Source of the DNA: an uncultured Clostridia bacterium
Lineage (GTDB): Bacteria; Bacillota; Clostridia; Oscillospirales; Ruminococcaceae
DNA: 64,000 bases
Assembly (NCBI GenBank): GCA_947584375.1
Contig: CANPWL010000006.1
Location: forward strand, 1-64,000
Direction: 5' to 3'
Shown here: positions 44,764 to 52,853 of the stretch, one piece after another
Numbering within the stretch: the first letter of the stretch is position 1
Layout of the letters: each line of letters opens with the position of its first letter
The notes under the pieces: model-generated
What the model was told of the DNA's origin: nothing
Database searches by the model: none
Seen by the model: the letters and a program-made list of their open reading frames with translations, nothing else
Made by a program: the position numbers and the translations under genes

Positions 44764-44800
44764 AGCTAGGCACCAACCTTTCGGTTGATGCCTAGCTGCT
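44764..44800 (-). terminator. Terminator of the large surface-protein gene
   Basis: Long hairpin AGCTAGGCA-x-CAACC / GGTTG-x-TGCCTAGCT capped by a GAAA loop on the minus strand, followed by TTTGTTTTTT. Confidence 0.85.
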
Positions 44801-44832
44801 ATCTTATACTATTGTTATAAACCTTGTTATAA

Positions 44833-47226
44833 TTAAACCGGCTTATATCTAGCTTCTATAACAGCGTCCTCATACTGCCATCCGAAACTATAAGTTTGTT
44901 TGTCTGAAATCTTTTGACCAGTACCTTTATTGTACCAACCATCAAATTTATAACCGGACTTTGCAGCAGGAGCAGTCATCTCATGTTTAACTGATGCGTC
45001 AATAACTGATTTATTTGTCTTTGCTGATCCATTAAATCCATTACATCTGGTAGTATCAGTTTCAAACCATATAAACCATACTACACGAGATCTTAACTCT
45101 GTTACGCCGTCTTTAAACTTGACAACCGTTCTTCCTTGATCATCTTTTACATATCCATCATAATTCTCTTCTGCCCAAGCGTTAGTCCAGTTAGGTGCAT
45201 GCCTGCCGCATTTTGTACAAACAGCTGTTTCATAGTCATTATCACCGGTTTTACTCCAAGTGTGACCTGTACCTGTATAATCTGAATTTTCTACCTGCGT
45301 TTTATGACAAAGTTCACACTCTTGATACGTTACGCTGCCTAAGCATTCACCCAAATACCTTTTTTCTGTGTCTTTCCACTTATGATTATCTGTCGCTGCA
45401 AGCGTAATAGTTTTAGTTGAACTGCAAAGAGTACATGTTTGAATGCCAATGCCTGTATCCTTACATGTCGGCTGCTTTGTTACTTTAACTTCACCCCAAG
45501 TGTGTCCGCCATAATTGATTCTTGTTATACTTGTTTTTGCATTGCAGCCTTTTCTTGTACAATGTCTGGATTCTTCACCCGGAGTTGTACATGTAGCTTT
45601 AACATCTACTGTATATTTTGCTTCAAAATTATGACCTAATTTAGATTTATATTCTTTCAATATATCTCCGCATTTAGTACATTTTTTGGTGATTACTCCA
45701 TTTTCAGTACAAGTAGCTTCCGTTTGAGACTCAACTACATACTGATGTCCGGTTGCCGGAGACGGAATTACTGTTACATCTATTTTCTCTGTACAGCCGT
45801 CATTCAAGCAATGTTTTGATTTTGTTCCTGCCTTTGTGCAAGTAGCCGCTACATCAACGGTATATTCCGTTGAGAAATTGTGTCCCAAAGGCATATCGGT
45901 AAGGCTGAAAAATACCTGACCGCAAACAGAACAATATGAATATTGCTTACCTCTCTCTGTACAAGTAGCTTTTACAGTTTCGCCTTTTACAAGTATGTGA
46001 TCACTTAAAGAAATTCTTGCTTTCTCTTCATAACCGCATATTGTACATTTACGTGTTTTTTCTCCGTAAGCGTTACACGCAGCTTCTTTAGTTGTTTTCC
46101 ATTCACTAAACGTATGTATTGTATGCTTAGTTGTCTGCGTTGCAGTAACACGTGTTGTTGTAGTTGTTGTCGGCTGAGCTGTTGTAGTTGCTTTAGATGT
46201 TGTTGTCGCCTTAGACGTTGTTGTAGTTGCTTTAGATGTTGTTGTCTTAGACGTTGTTGTAGTTGCTTTAGATGTTGTTGTTGTCTTAGATGTTGTTGTA
46301 GTTGCTTTAGATGTTGTTGTTGCCTTAGACGTTGTTGTGGTTGCTTTAGATGTTGTTGTCTTAGACGTTGTTGTAGTTAACTTTGGTGTTGTAGTAGTTG
46401 TAGTTGTTGTAGTTGTAGTTATCTCAGGTGCTGTTGTTGTGGTTGTAGTAGTTGTAGTTGCCTGAGGTGTTGTCGTAGTCGGATTTGGCGTTGTAGTTGC
46501 CTGAATTGTTGTTTCAGCCATCTGCGAAGTTGTAGTTGGTGTTGTAGCGTCTAAATCTACAATTGTTGTTGTAGTTGCAGCAGCCTGTGGCTGTTGAACC
46601 TTCTGTAAAGTAGTTTGCCTTGCAACCGTATTGACCTGTAAAGCTTTCAGCGTTGTCGGTGCCATAACAGCAACATTAACAGGTTCTGCTCCCGTTGTCA
46701 TGATCTTAACTGAAGATGTCTGACCTTTATTACTCAACAATTGACTGTAATCTTTGCTTGAACCGATTGGCACTTCAATTACTGCCTTTTTGTTGATGCC
46801 TTTCAGTGCATTTTTACCTACGCTTTCCAACTTCTTTGTGGAAATCGTGATTTTCTTTAGTTTGCTGCAATTTGCAAATGCGTTATTTCCGATAGTTTCA
46901 AGTACAGTATTGGTTTTAACTGTTTTAAGCTTTTTGTACTTCTTAAAAGCATTCTTTCCGATTCCGGTTACTGTAAAGGTACATCCCTTGCTTTTTATTG
47001 TCTTTGGCACCTTTACGAATTTAATATTCTTTGTCTTAGCGCCTACTAAAGTTGCTGTTCCCTTTTTGCCCTTTACAGAAACGATTTTGTAGCGGTAACT
47101 TCCACTTACAATTGTTTTTCCTACACTAATTGTTTTAGAGGCTTCTGCCTGCAACGGAACCGCCATAGTACTAATGACTAATGCAAGCACCATTATAATA
47201 CTTGTAATTCTTTTTCTTGTTTTCAT
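44833..47226 (-). CDS. Large secreted surface protein: LRR / Thr-rich stalk / CxxC repeats
   Basis: 797 residues from ATG at 47226 (GAGGGTG). Signal peptide (~residues 1-28), a BspA-type LRR_5 region (~residues 30-165: GIGKNAFKKYKKLKTV, IGNNAFANCSKLKKI), a stalk of TTTSKATTT repeats (~residues 220-355), then about six 'C-T-x-C-G' modules (e.g. EATCTENGVITKKCTKCG) and a C-terminal InlB-like repeat with SGYKFDGWYNKGTGQ. No LPxTG signal or membrane tail. Probably an adhesin or extracellular binding protein. Expression is under a c-di-GMP-I riboswitch. Confidence 0.88.
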   Translation of the reverse strand: MKTRKRITSIIMVLALVISTMAVPLQAEASKTISVGKTIVSGSYRYKIVSVKGKKGTATLVGAKTKNIKFVKVPKTIKSKGCTFTVTGIGKNAFKKYKKLKTVKTNTVLETIGNNAFANCSKLKKITISTKKLESVGKNALKGINKKAVIEVPIGSSKDYSQLLSNKGQTSSVKIMTTGAEPVNVAVMAPTTLKALQVNTVARQTTLQKVQQPQAAATTTTIVDLDATTPTTTSQMAETTIQATTTPNPTTTTPQATTTTTTTTTAPEITTTTTTTTTTTPKLTTTTSKTTTSKATTTTSKATTTSKATTTTSKTTTTSKATTTTSKTTTSKATTTTSKATTTSKATTTAQPTTTTTTRVTATQTTKHTIHTFSEWKTTKEAACNAYGEKTRKCTICGYEEKARISLSDHILVKGETVKATCTERGKQYSYCSVCGQVFFSLTDMPLGHNFSTEYTVDVAATCTKAGTKSKHCLNDGCTEKIDVTVIPSPATGHQYVVESQTEATCTENGVITKKCTKCGDILKEYKSKLGHNFEAKYTVDVKATCTTPGEESRHCTRKGCNAKTSITRINYGGHTWGEVKVTKQPTCKDTGIGIQTCTLCSSTKTITLAATDNHKWKDTEKRYLGECLGSVTYQECELCHKTQVENSDYTGTGHTWSKTGDNDYETAVCTKCGRHAPNWTNAWAEENYDGYVKDDQGRTVVKFKDGVTELRSRVVWFIWFETDTTRCNGFNGSAKTNKSVIDASVKHEMTAPAAKSGYKFDGWYNKGTGQKISDKQTYSFGWQYEDAVIEARYKPV
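46143..46470 (-). repeat. Tandem repeats coding the Thr/Ser-Lys stalk
   Basis: Degenerate 18-24-nt repeats built from units like GTTGTTGTAGTTGC and TTAGATGTTGTTGTC on the plus strand, translating on the minus strand to TTTTSKA/TTTSKT units (about ten). The opposite strand has an open, Cys-rich frame that is a by-product of the repeat. Confidence 0.85.
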
Positions 47227-47270
47227 ATTTCGCACCCTCTTTTCTAAAAAGTTAAAAAGAATATAAAAGT

Positions 47271-47305
47271 AAAAAATTGCCAACTCCATATTGGAAATCG
47301 ACAAT
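47271..47305 (-). terminator. Riboswitch-controlled terminator
   Basis: On the minus strand ATTGTCGATT(T)CC pairs with GGAGTTGGCAAT (12 bp with one bulge and G-U pairs, 5-nt loop) directly followed by a T6 tract; it lies 10 nt after the aptamer and 45 nt before the start codon. Expression platform of the c-di-GMP riboswitch. Confidence 0.7.
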
Positions 47306-47314
47306 GATTAAAAT

Positions 47315-47392
47315 ATACACTGCAACTGGCTGCCATTTTAAAGGCCCTTTAGCTTTGCGTCACAATCTTTCAACTGCTTTGCCGATTTGTAT
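47315..47392 (-). ncRNA. Cyclic-di-GMP-I riboswitch (GEMM-I) aptamer
   Basis: The minus strand carries the class I core in order: P1 ATACA/TGTAT (47388-47392 with 47315-47319), GGCAAAGC, a GAAA-capped P2 (AGTTGAAAGATT), GTGACGCAAAGCT, GGGCCT tetraloop-receptor side, and ATGGCAGCCAGTTGC for P3. GACGCAAAGC and GGCAGCC are diagnostic. It sits between a perfect promoter and a terminator upstream of the surface-protein gene. ON or OFF behaviour cannot be fixed by eye. Confidence 0.92.
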
Positions 47393-47413
47393 CCATATTC
47401 TTTTATTTACTTC

Positions 47414-47442
47414 ATTATATTCTATTATCGATTGATTGTCAA
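47414..47442 (-). promoter_or_regulatory. Consensus promoter of the riboswitch/surface-protein gene
   Basis: On the minus strand TTGACA (47437-47442), 17 nt, TATAAT (47414-47419); transcription would begin ~15 nt before the aptamer. Confidence 0.85.
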
Positions 47443-47720
47443 TACCTTTTAAAAAATTATTTTTTTGTTTTCAATTTATACATATATTAATACTATCTTA
47501 ATTTTACCCCAAGTATTTAACTCTTAAAATTATACTACAATTCAATACATAAATCTTATTTAGCTATATTATAATTCATAATACGACTACTGTTCATTTT
47601 TTATGCTTTTTAATTCTTTTTATCCTCATTAGGAGAATCTCTACTATATTAACCCTATTCCGCTTCTCTGTTATTATTCTTGATTTTCTTTTATGTCTAA
47701 ATCATTATATTATAGTATTC
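47443..47720. other. AT-rich intergenic DNA, nothing recognised
   Basis: Between the riboswitch promoter and the XRE operator. No ORF with a ribosome site, hairpin or RNA motif was found. Confidence 0.4.
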
Positions 47721-47765
47721 AAACAAATACATTTCAATTGTATTCGTTTAAATTCGTTATATAAT
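47721..47765 (+). promoter_or_regulatory. Promoter and overlapping dyad operator of the second XRE gene
   Basis: -35 TTGTAT (47738-47743), 16 nt, -10 TATAAT (47760-47765). A dyad AAAC-A-AATACA / TGTATT-C-GTTT (47721-47749) covers the -35 box, fitting autorepression by the encoded XRE protein. Confidence 0.55.
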
Positions 47766-47797
47766 CTACATAAACATTAATATTTAGGAGGATTTTT

Positions 47798-48004
47798 ATG
47801 TATTTTTATCAAAGAATCAAGGATATAAGAGAAGATAATGATATGACACAACAACAAATTGCTGATATTCTTAACATAACCAGACCTCAGTATAGTCTCT
47901 ATGAAACCGGAAAACGTGAAATACCTGTGCATTTACTTAAGAAACTGGCAAAATACTATAAAGTATCAACAGATTATTTAATAGGATTAAAAACACATAA
48001 ATAA
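47798..48004 (+). CDS. XRE-family small repressor
   Basis: 68 residues, single HTH_3 domain: IKDIREDNDMTQQQIADILNITRPQYSLYETGKREI then LLKKLAKYYKVSTDYLIGL. SD AGGAGG, ATG. Monocistronic with its own terminator; probably autoregulated through the dyad over its promoter. No linked target gene. Confidence 0.92.
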   Translation: MYFYQRIKDIREDNDMTQQQIADILNITRPQYSLYETGKREIPVHLLKKLAKYYKVSTDYLIGLKTHK

Positions 48005-48028
48005 AAACAACACAAAAAGGCGCAGCAT

Positions 48029-48072
48029 AAAAGCGTTCAGTTCAATAAAAGGACCTGAACGCTTTTGTTTTT
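48029..48072 (+). terminator. Terminator of the second XRE gene
   Basis: 12-bp stem AAAAGCGTTCAG / CTGAACGCTTTT, then GTTTTTA. Confidence 0.8.
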
Positions 48073-48143
48073 ATAATATGAACATCCCGCCGTTGCGCAA
48101 ACTGTAAAACTTATCAAACATACAAAAGCGCAATGCATACAGG

Positions 48144-48809
48144 TCACAGCTGCCAATTAATAGGCTCTTGACCTGTTGAAATTAAAAATTCATTGACCTT
48201 TGAAAAATGCCTGCATCCGAAAAATCCGTTAAACGCAGAAAGCGGACTCGGGTGTGCGGCTTCAAAAATCTTATGTACAGGATTCGTAATGATTATTTTC
48301 TTTGCTCTGGCATTTCCGCCCCATAGAATAAACGCAATAGGCTTATTTCGCTGATTAAGCTTTCTTACAATCTCGTCGGTAAGGATTTCCCAACCCATAC
48401 CTTTATGGCTGTTTGCCTGCCCCTCGCGAACGGTAAGCACTGTGTTCATAAGCAACACCCCTTGCTTTGCCCAGTTGGTAAGCGTTCCGTTTTTCGGCAT
48501 AGTACAACCTAAATCGGCATTAAGCTCTTTGAAAATATTTTTAAGCGACGGCGGAAAAGGTACTCCCTCCTTGACCGAGAAACAAAGTCCGTGAGCCTGT
48601 CCCGCACCGTGATAAGGATCCTGCCCTAAGATAACAGCTTTAACATCGCTGTATGACGTGTATTTAAGCGCATTGAAAATATCATACATATCAGGATATA
48701 TTGTTCGAGTTGCATACTCACGTTTTAAAAACTCCCTGAGCTTCAGATAGTATTCCTTTTTAAATTCGTCCTTGAGAATTTCGTCCCACTCATTTCCTAT
48801 GTTTACCAT
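48144..48809 (-). CDS. ung: Uracil-DNA glycosylase, family 1
   Basis: 221 residues, normal length. Catalytic motif VILGQDPYHGAGQAHGLCFSV (first half shown; ~residues 60-80), PPSLKNIFKEL, GVLLMNTVLTV, and the His motif AAHPSPLSAFNGFFGCRHF. Removes uracil from DNA. SD GGAGGG overlaps the tail of the small ORF just upstream, suggesting coupling. Confidence 0.96.
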   Translation of the reverse strand: MVNIGNEWDEILKDEFKKEYYLKLREFLKREYATRTIYPDMYDIFNALKYTSYSDVKAVILGQDPYHGAGQAHGLCFSVKEGVPFPPSLKNIFKELNADLGCTMPKNGTLTNWAKQGVLLMNTVLTVREGQANSHKGMGWEILTDEIVRKLNQRNKPIAFILWGGNARAKKIIITNPVHKIFEAAHPSPLSAFNGFFGCRHFSKVNEFLISTGQEPINWQL

Positions 48810-48821
48810 TATGCCCTCCGT

Positions 48822-48941
48822 CTACATTGTTCCTGCTGCGCCTTCATAGACTGCTGCGGCAACTATCCCAATAACCATTACAGCAACCACTGCCAGCACT
48901 ATAACACGCATTATAAAACTTTTTTTTTCATTATTTTTCAT
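48822..48941 (-). CDS. Small single-span membrane protein, 39 aa
   Basis: ATG to TAG, 39 residues: basic N-terminus (MKNNEKKSFIMR), one hydrophobic span (VIVLAVVAVMVIGIVAAAV), short tail YEGAAGTM. TGGAGG lies 7 nt before the ATG, a strong ribosome site. Located between a coiled-coil membrane protein gene and ung on the same strand, probably in one operon. No function recognised. Confidence 0.72.
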   Translation of the reverse strand: MKNNEKKSFIMRVIVLAVVAVMVIGIVAAAVYEGAAGTM

Positions 48942-48969
48942 AATTTAACCTCCATATTCTGATATTTTA

Positions 48970-49935
48970 TTATTCTCCATGCTTGTCAGCATTTTCTGTA
49001 TTTTTCTTTATATCCTCAGCCATAGCCTTAAAAATTCGATAAGCCTTGTCATAATTTTTCTGCATATCGTCCTTACTGTCTTTAAGAGTTTTAACAGGCG
49101 CTCTCATACCAAGATAAATATCCTGAGGATAATTTGTGTGATACTTAAAAACGTCCTCTATATAATCGCCTTTAAGAGAAAGCCCTTTATTAGTAACAAA
49201 TTCATTGTCTGCAAAATCCGGCGATACATCAGACAGCAGATTGTCGCTCTCATTATCGCTGAAAATATCAGCATCGGTTTTATCGTCGGTAAGAATAAAT
49301 ATTATCTCTCCCGTCTGCATATTTGCAAGATAAACCTCTTGATATTGCTGAATCTGAACGTAATCGTCAGTGTTGTCAGTAAGCGGTGCGGAAAGTATCT
49401 GAACATTAACCTCACCATCACCGTTTATATCAGGACAAAACTTTTCAAAATAATCCGCAACCTCTTCTGTTCTGTTTACAAGACCGTTATTTACAGTCAT
49501 CATAACCTTAATATCAGGCTTTATCCTTGAAAGGCTGTCATAAGTTATATAGGATACAACGGCAATAGCAAATATTATCAAAATTATAATGATCTTATTA
49601 TGCCACCAGAAATTTTTCAGCCACTCTTTCTTACTTAGCTTGATCACTTCAGGAGTTTCTTCTTTAATAATATCGCTTTTGTCGATTACTCCGCTTTTCA
49701 GCTTAACCAACTCAATTTTTTCATTGTCAAGCTGTTTTTCATAGTTTTTTCGTTCTTGCTCTTTTCGCTCGTTATATTCTAAAAGTTCCTTTTGATAACG
49801 CTCATAAGCATTTTTATCTTCCTCAAAACGCTTGCGCTCATATTCAAGATCATCCTCGGGTATTAAGCTTTTACCCCGAACATTATCTGACTTTTTCATT
49901 TTCCCGACGTTACTATCCTCATTATTTTTATTCAC
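48970..49935 (-). CDS. Coiled-coil single-span membrane protein of unknown function
   Basis: 321 residues from GTG at 49935 (AAAAGGA 10 nt upstream; the GTG at 49944 is too close). A charged coiled-coil head (~residues 30-90, rich in Glu/Lys/Arg: YERKRFEEDKNAYERYQKEL), one span (NKIIIILIIFAIAVVSYITY, ~residues 120-140), then an acidic outer domain with a DINGDGEVNV calcium-loop-like piece. Not assigned to a family. First gene of the unit with the 39-aa protein and ung; divergent from folC. Confidence 0.7.
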   Translation of the reverse strand: MNKNNEDSNVGKMKKSDNVRGKSLIPEDDLEYERKRFEEDKNAYERYQKELLEYNERKEQERKNYEKQLDNEKIELVKLKSGVIDKSDIIKEETPEVIKLSKKEWLKNFWWHNKIIIILIIFAIAVVSYITYDSLSRIKPDIKVMMTVNNGLVNRTEEVADYFEKFCPDINGDGEVNVQILSAPLTDNTDDYVQIQQYQEVYLANMQTGEIIFILTDDKTDADIFSDNESDNLLSDVSPDFADNEFVTNKGLSLKGDYIEDVFKYHTNYPQDIYLGMRAPVKTLKDSKDDMQKNYDKAYRIFKAMAEDIKKNTENADKHGE

Positions 49936-50106
49936 CTTAATCACATCCTTTTGAAAGACAATAACATATCAAGTGTTAGTATACCGCCAAATTATGAACT
50001 GGTAATTAATTTTAAGCATATTGCTCTGCACTTTTTTAAAATACAATGCAAATTACTTAAAGTCGTGATATACTGTATTTATACTTTTACAATTGGAGAA
50101 ATAAAT

Positions 50107-51417
50107 ATGAATAATAAAACTGAATTCAGTTATGAAAATGCTATTGATTTTATCATGAGCTTTTCCCGTCTTGGAAAAAAGGTCAACGACCTCTCACGTA
50201 TTCAAAAGCTTCTTGATTTAATCAATAATCCGCAAAACTCGTTAAATTTCATTCACATAGCAGGTACAAACGGAAAAGGCTCTGTATCTGAAATGCTGAG
50301 TGAAATTCTATATGACGCCGGAATAAAAACAGGTACCTTTACTTCGCCCTATATTGTAGAATTCCGTGACAGAATACGTCTTATGGGTAAAAAAATCCCC
50401 AAAAACGAACTTACTGAAATATGCTATTATATCAAATCGAAAACCCACAATTTATATGATGAAAAGGACTTCTCAGGCTTTGAGATAACTATGGCAATTG
50501 CCCTTTTATATTTTCAAAAAGCTGGTTGCGAGGCAGTTGTTTTTGAAACTGGGTTAGGAGGTCTTTTAGACTGTACAAATGTTATAAAAAAACCGCTTGT
50601 ATCAGTTATAACCTCCATATCTTACGACCATACTGCAGTTCTCGGTAATACAATTCGTGAAATCACAATACAAAAGGCAGGCATAATAAAAGACAAATGC
50701 CCTGTGGTTTTATCTGTCAATAATCCCGATGAAGCTGTAAAAGTCATTTCAGATACTGCAAAAGAAAAAGGCTCAAAGCTTATAATTCCGAACTGCTCAC
50801 AACTTGAAATAAAAAGTACGCATATTGGCGGAACTTATTTTATTTATAAAGATACTGCATACTTCCTTTCAATGAATGGAGAACATCAAATAATAAATGC
50901 ACTTTCAGCAATTGAAACGGCTCGACTGCTGCAAGGCTGTTTTAAAATAACCGAGAAAAACATACAAACGGGACTAAAAAAAGCCTTTGTTATCGGAAGA
51001 GCAGAAGTTTTAGCTTCACCTATAAAAGACGGCGGCAGCTATGTCATTTTAGACGGAAGCCATAACGAGGGCGGAATTGACGCACTTAAAAAAGTGTTGA
51101 ATGAAATTCCAAAGCCGATTACTGCAATTGTCGGCTCGTTAAAAAGAAAAAACGTCAGAAAGTCATTTCCAAAATTATTTGACAGTGTAAATAAAATCAT
51201 CTGTGTTGACGATTTTACATCAGATACCATTCCAAAGCAAGAACTTTGCAATATTTTAAATGAAGAATATTCAAAGAATATGGGATTTGAAAATAAAACT
51301 ATTGCCGTTTGCGGAGAAAATACAAGAACAGAATACAAAAATGCAATGTCAGGAAAATATCAAAACACCGTCATCTGCGGAACACTTTACTTAGTTTCCT
51401 ATATAAAAAACCTGTAA
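50107..51417 (+). CDS. folC: Folylpolyglutamate synthase (possibly bifunctional)
   Basis: 436 residues from ATG at 50107 (GGAGA, 7 nt). Mur-ligase fold: ATP motif HIAGTNGKGSVSEML (~residues 45-59), FTSPYIVEFRDRIR, ETGLGGLLDCTNVI, SYDHTAVLGNTI, KAGIIKD, and the C-terminal LDGSHNEGG. Adds glutamates to folate and may also act as dihydrofolate synthase. Open frame 5' of 50107 lacks family similarity. Confidence 0.94.
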   Translation: MNNKTEFSYENAIDFIMSFSRLGKKVNDLSRIQKLLDLINNPQNSLNFIHIAGTNGKGSVSEMLSEILYDAGIKTGTFTSPYIVEFRDRIRLMGKKIPKNELTEICYYIKSKTHNLYDEKDFSGFEITMAIALLYFQKAGCEAVVFETGLGGLLDCTNVIKKPLVSVITSISYDHTAVLGNTIREITIQKAGIIKDKCPVVLSVNNPDEAVKVISDTAKEKGSKLIIPNCSQLEIKSTHIGGTYFIYKDTAYFLSMNGEHQIINALSAIETARLLQGCFKITEKNIQTGLKKAFVIGRAEVLASPIKDGGSYVILDGSHNEGGIDALKKVLNEIPKPITAIVGSLKRKNVRKSFPKLFDSVNKIICVDDFTSDTIPKQELCNILNEEYSKNMGFENKTIAVCGENTRTEYKNAMSGKYQNTVICGTLYLVSYIKNL

Positions 51418-51422
51418 ATACA

Positions 51423-51468
51423 TCAAGGAGCTGATAAAAATTCTATCAGCTCCTTGATTTTTATTTTT
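51423..51468. terminator. Bidirectional terminator between folC and the cytidylate-kinase-like gene
   Basis: 14-bp perfect stem TCAAGGAGCTGATA / TATCAGCTCCTTGA, then TTTTTATTTTT; overlaps the 3' end of the converging gene by a few bases. Confidence 0.85.
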
Positions 51469-52096
51469 GTTCATCGAGATACTTCTCTCTAGCCGCTATA
51501 TAAGTCACAATAAGATCAACTGCTCCGTCTATGCCAATTTGAGATGAGTTTATACAAAGATCATAATTCTTAGCTTCTCCCCACTTCATATCAGAATAGT
51601 AGTTATAGTAGTTTGCTCTGTTTTTATCTGTCTTTTTTATAAAATCACGTACTTTATCCTTTTCTATATCATATCGCTCAAGAATTCTTTTTTTCTTGTT
51701 TTGCATATCAGCATTTATAAAAAAGTTAATAACATTTTTGTTGTCTCTTAAAATATAGTCGGCACATCTTCCCACAATTACACACGGACCCTGCTCAGCT
51801 ATTTTCTTTATAGTATCAAACTGTGCCAAAAAAAGCTTATGATTTAATGGCATATCAGGACGTATTTTCCCATCCGAGCTAATAGGATATGTTCCCATAA
51901 CCAAAGAATAAAGCAGGCTGTTTGACTGTGATTCATCATTCCTGTAAAAAAGTTCCTCGCAAATTCCGCTTTCTTTGGAAGCTATCTCCAACAGCTTTTT
52001 ATCATAAAATGGAATGTTTAGTCTTTCAGACAGCTTTTTCCCGATTTCACGTCCGCCGCTCCCGAACTCTCTGCTTATAGTAATAATTGATTTCAC
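51461..52096 (-). CDS. Cytidylate-kinase-like protein
   Basis: 211 residues from GTG at 52096 (GGGAGG 8 nt upstream). P-loop-like start IITISREFGSGGREIGKKLSERL, DKKLLEIASKESGI, VIVGRCADYIL and a lid with RILERYD. Matches the Cmk-like family common in Clostridia and distinct from canonical Cmk; nucleotide substrate unproven. Confidence 0.85.
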   Translation of the reverse strand: MKSIITISREFGSGGREIGKKLSERLNIPFYDKKLLEIASKESGICEELFYRNDESQSNSLLYSLVMGTYPISSDGKIRPDMPLNHKLFLAQFDTIKKIAEQGPCVIVGRCADYILRDNKNVINFFINADMQNKKKRILERYDIEKDKVRDFIKKTDKNRANYYNYYSDMKWGEAKNYDLCINSSQIGIDGAVDLIVTYIAAREKYLDEQK

Positions 52097-52286
52097 AACA
52101 AAAGCCTCCCTTCAGATATTAGAATATTATATTTGCTGCTAATTTTAGTATATCACATTTTTTTATAATTTCCACTACTTTTTTAGACAATTTTACATAA
52201 AATTCTTTGTGCAATAAGTCAATATTAAATTCTGTATATATTCAATATAAGCGGACAAAATATATGTGATAATTAAACAAATAAAA

Positions 52287-52324
52287 GGGAGGAATGCTCC
52301 ATACGGAGCAAAAATATTGCTATG
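52287..52324 (+). promoter_or_regulatory. SD-hairpin-start element, copy 4 (spoVAC)
   Basis: GGGAGG-AAT-GCTCC-ATAC-GGAGC, then AAAAATATTGCT and ATG (52322), 29 nt from SD to start. CTCC can pair either with downstream GGAG or back onto the SD GGAG. Same core as the three copies in the glycosylation operon. Confidence 0.75.
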
Positions 52325-52768
52325 AAAATAAGTCAGTCACAATACAGCGAATTATATAAACAAGCGTCTAAAGGAACTAAATCGTGGATCACTATTCCGA
52401 AAGCATTTATAATAGGCGGTTTGATCTGCACTTTAGGAGAAGCCTTACTTAATCTTTATGAATATTTCGGGCTTAACAAGGACAATACCGCTATGTTAAC
52501 TTCAATCACACTTATATTCTTATCCGCTTTGTTTACAGGGCTTGGTCTTTATCAAAAGCTTGCTAAACACGGCGGCGCAGGAACTCTTGTACCAATAACC
52601 GGATTTGCAAATTCTGTTGTTGCTCCGGCTATTGAATTCAAAACCGAGGGAATGATTTTAGGACTTGGAGCTAAAATTTTTATAATCTCTGGACCTGTTA
52701 TTTTATACGGGACATTGGCATCTATGGTCTACGGATTGATATATTATATATGCACAAAACTATTTTAA
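52322..52768 (+). CDS. spoVAC: Stage V sporulation protein AC
   Basis: 148 residues with four membrane spans and family sequence: FIIGGLICTLGEALLNLY, ALFTGLGLYQKLAKHGGAGTLVPITGFANSVVAPAIEFKTEG (parts), LGAKIFIISGPVILYG. SpoVAC forms the spore inner-membrane channel for Ca-dipicolinate. spoVAD and spoVAEb, normally next, are not here; an unrelated gene follows. The start is preceded by the SD-hairpin element. Confidence 0.94.
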   Translation: MKISQSQYSELYKQASKGTKSWITIPKAFIIGGLICTLGEALLNLYEYFGLNKDNTAMLTSITLIFLSALFTGLGLYQKLAKHGGAGTLVPITGFANSVVAPAIEFKTEGMILGLGAKIFIISGPVILYGTLASMVYGLIYYICTKLF

Positions 52769-52853
52769 GATAATTTTTTTCATAAGTAACATATGCACCT
52801 TGATTATTGAACTGTTCATCTCTTTGTGATAAAATATATATGAGGTGAAATTA

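Noticed and set aside
46114-46380. Cys-rich open frame on the plus strand across the Thr repeat
   Set aside because: It is the reverse reading of a low-complexity repeat, has no ribosome site, and the opposite frame is a clear secreted protein.
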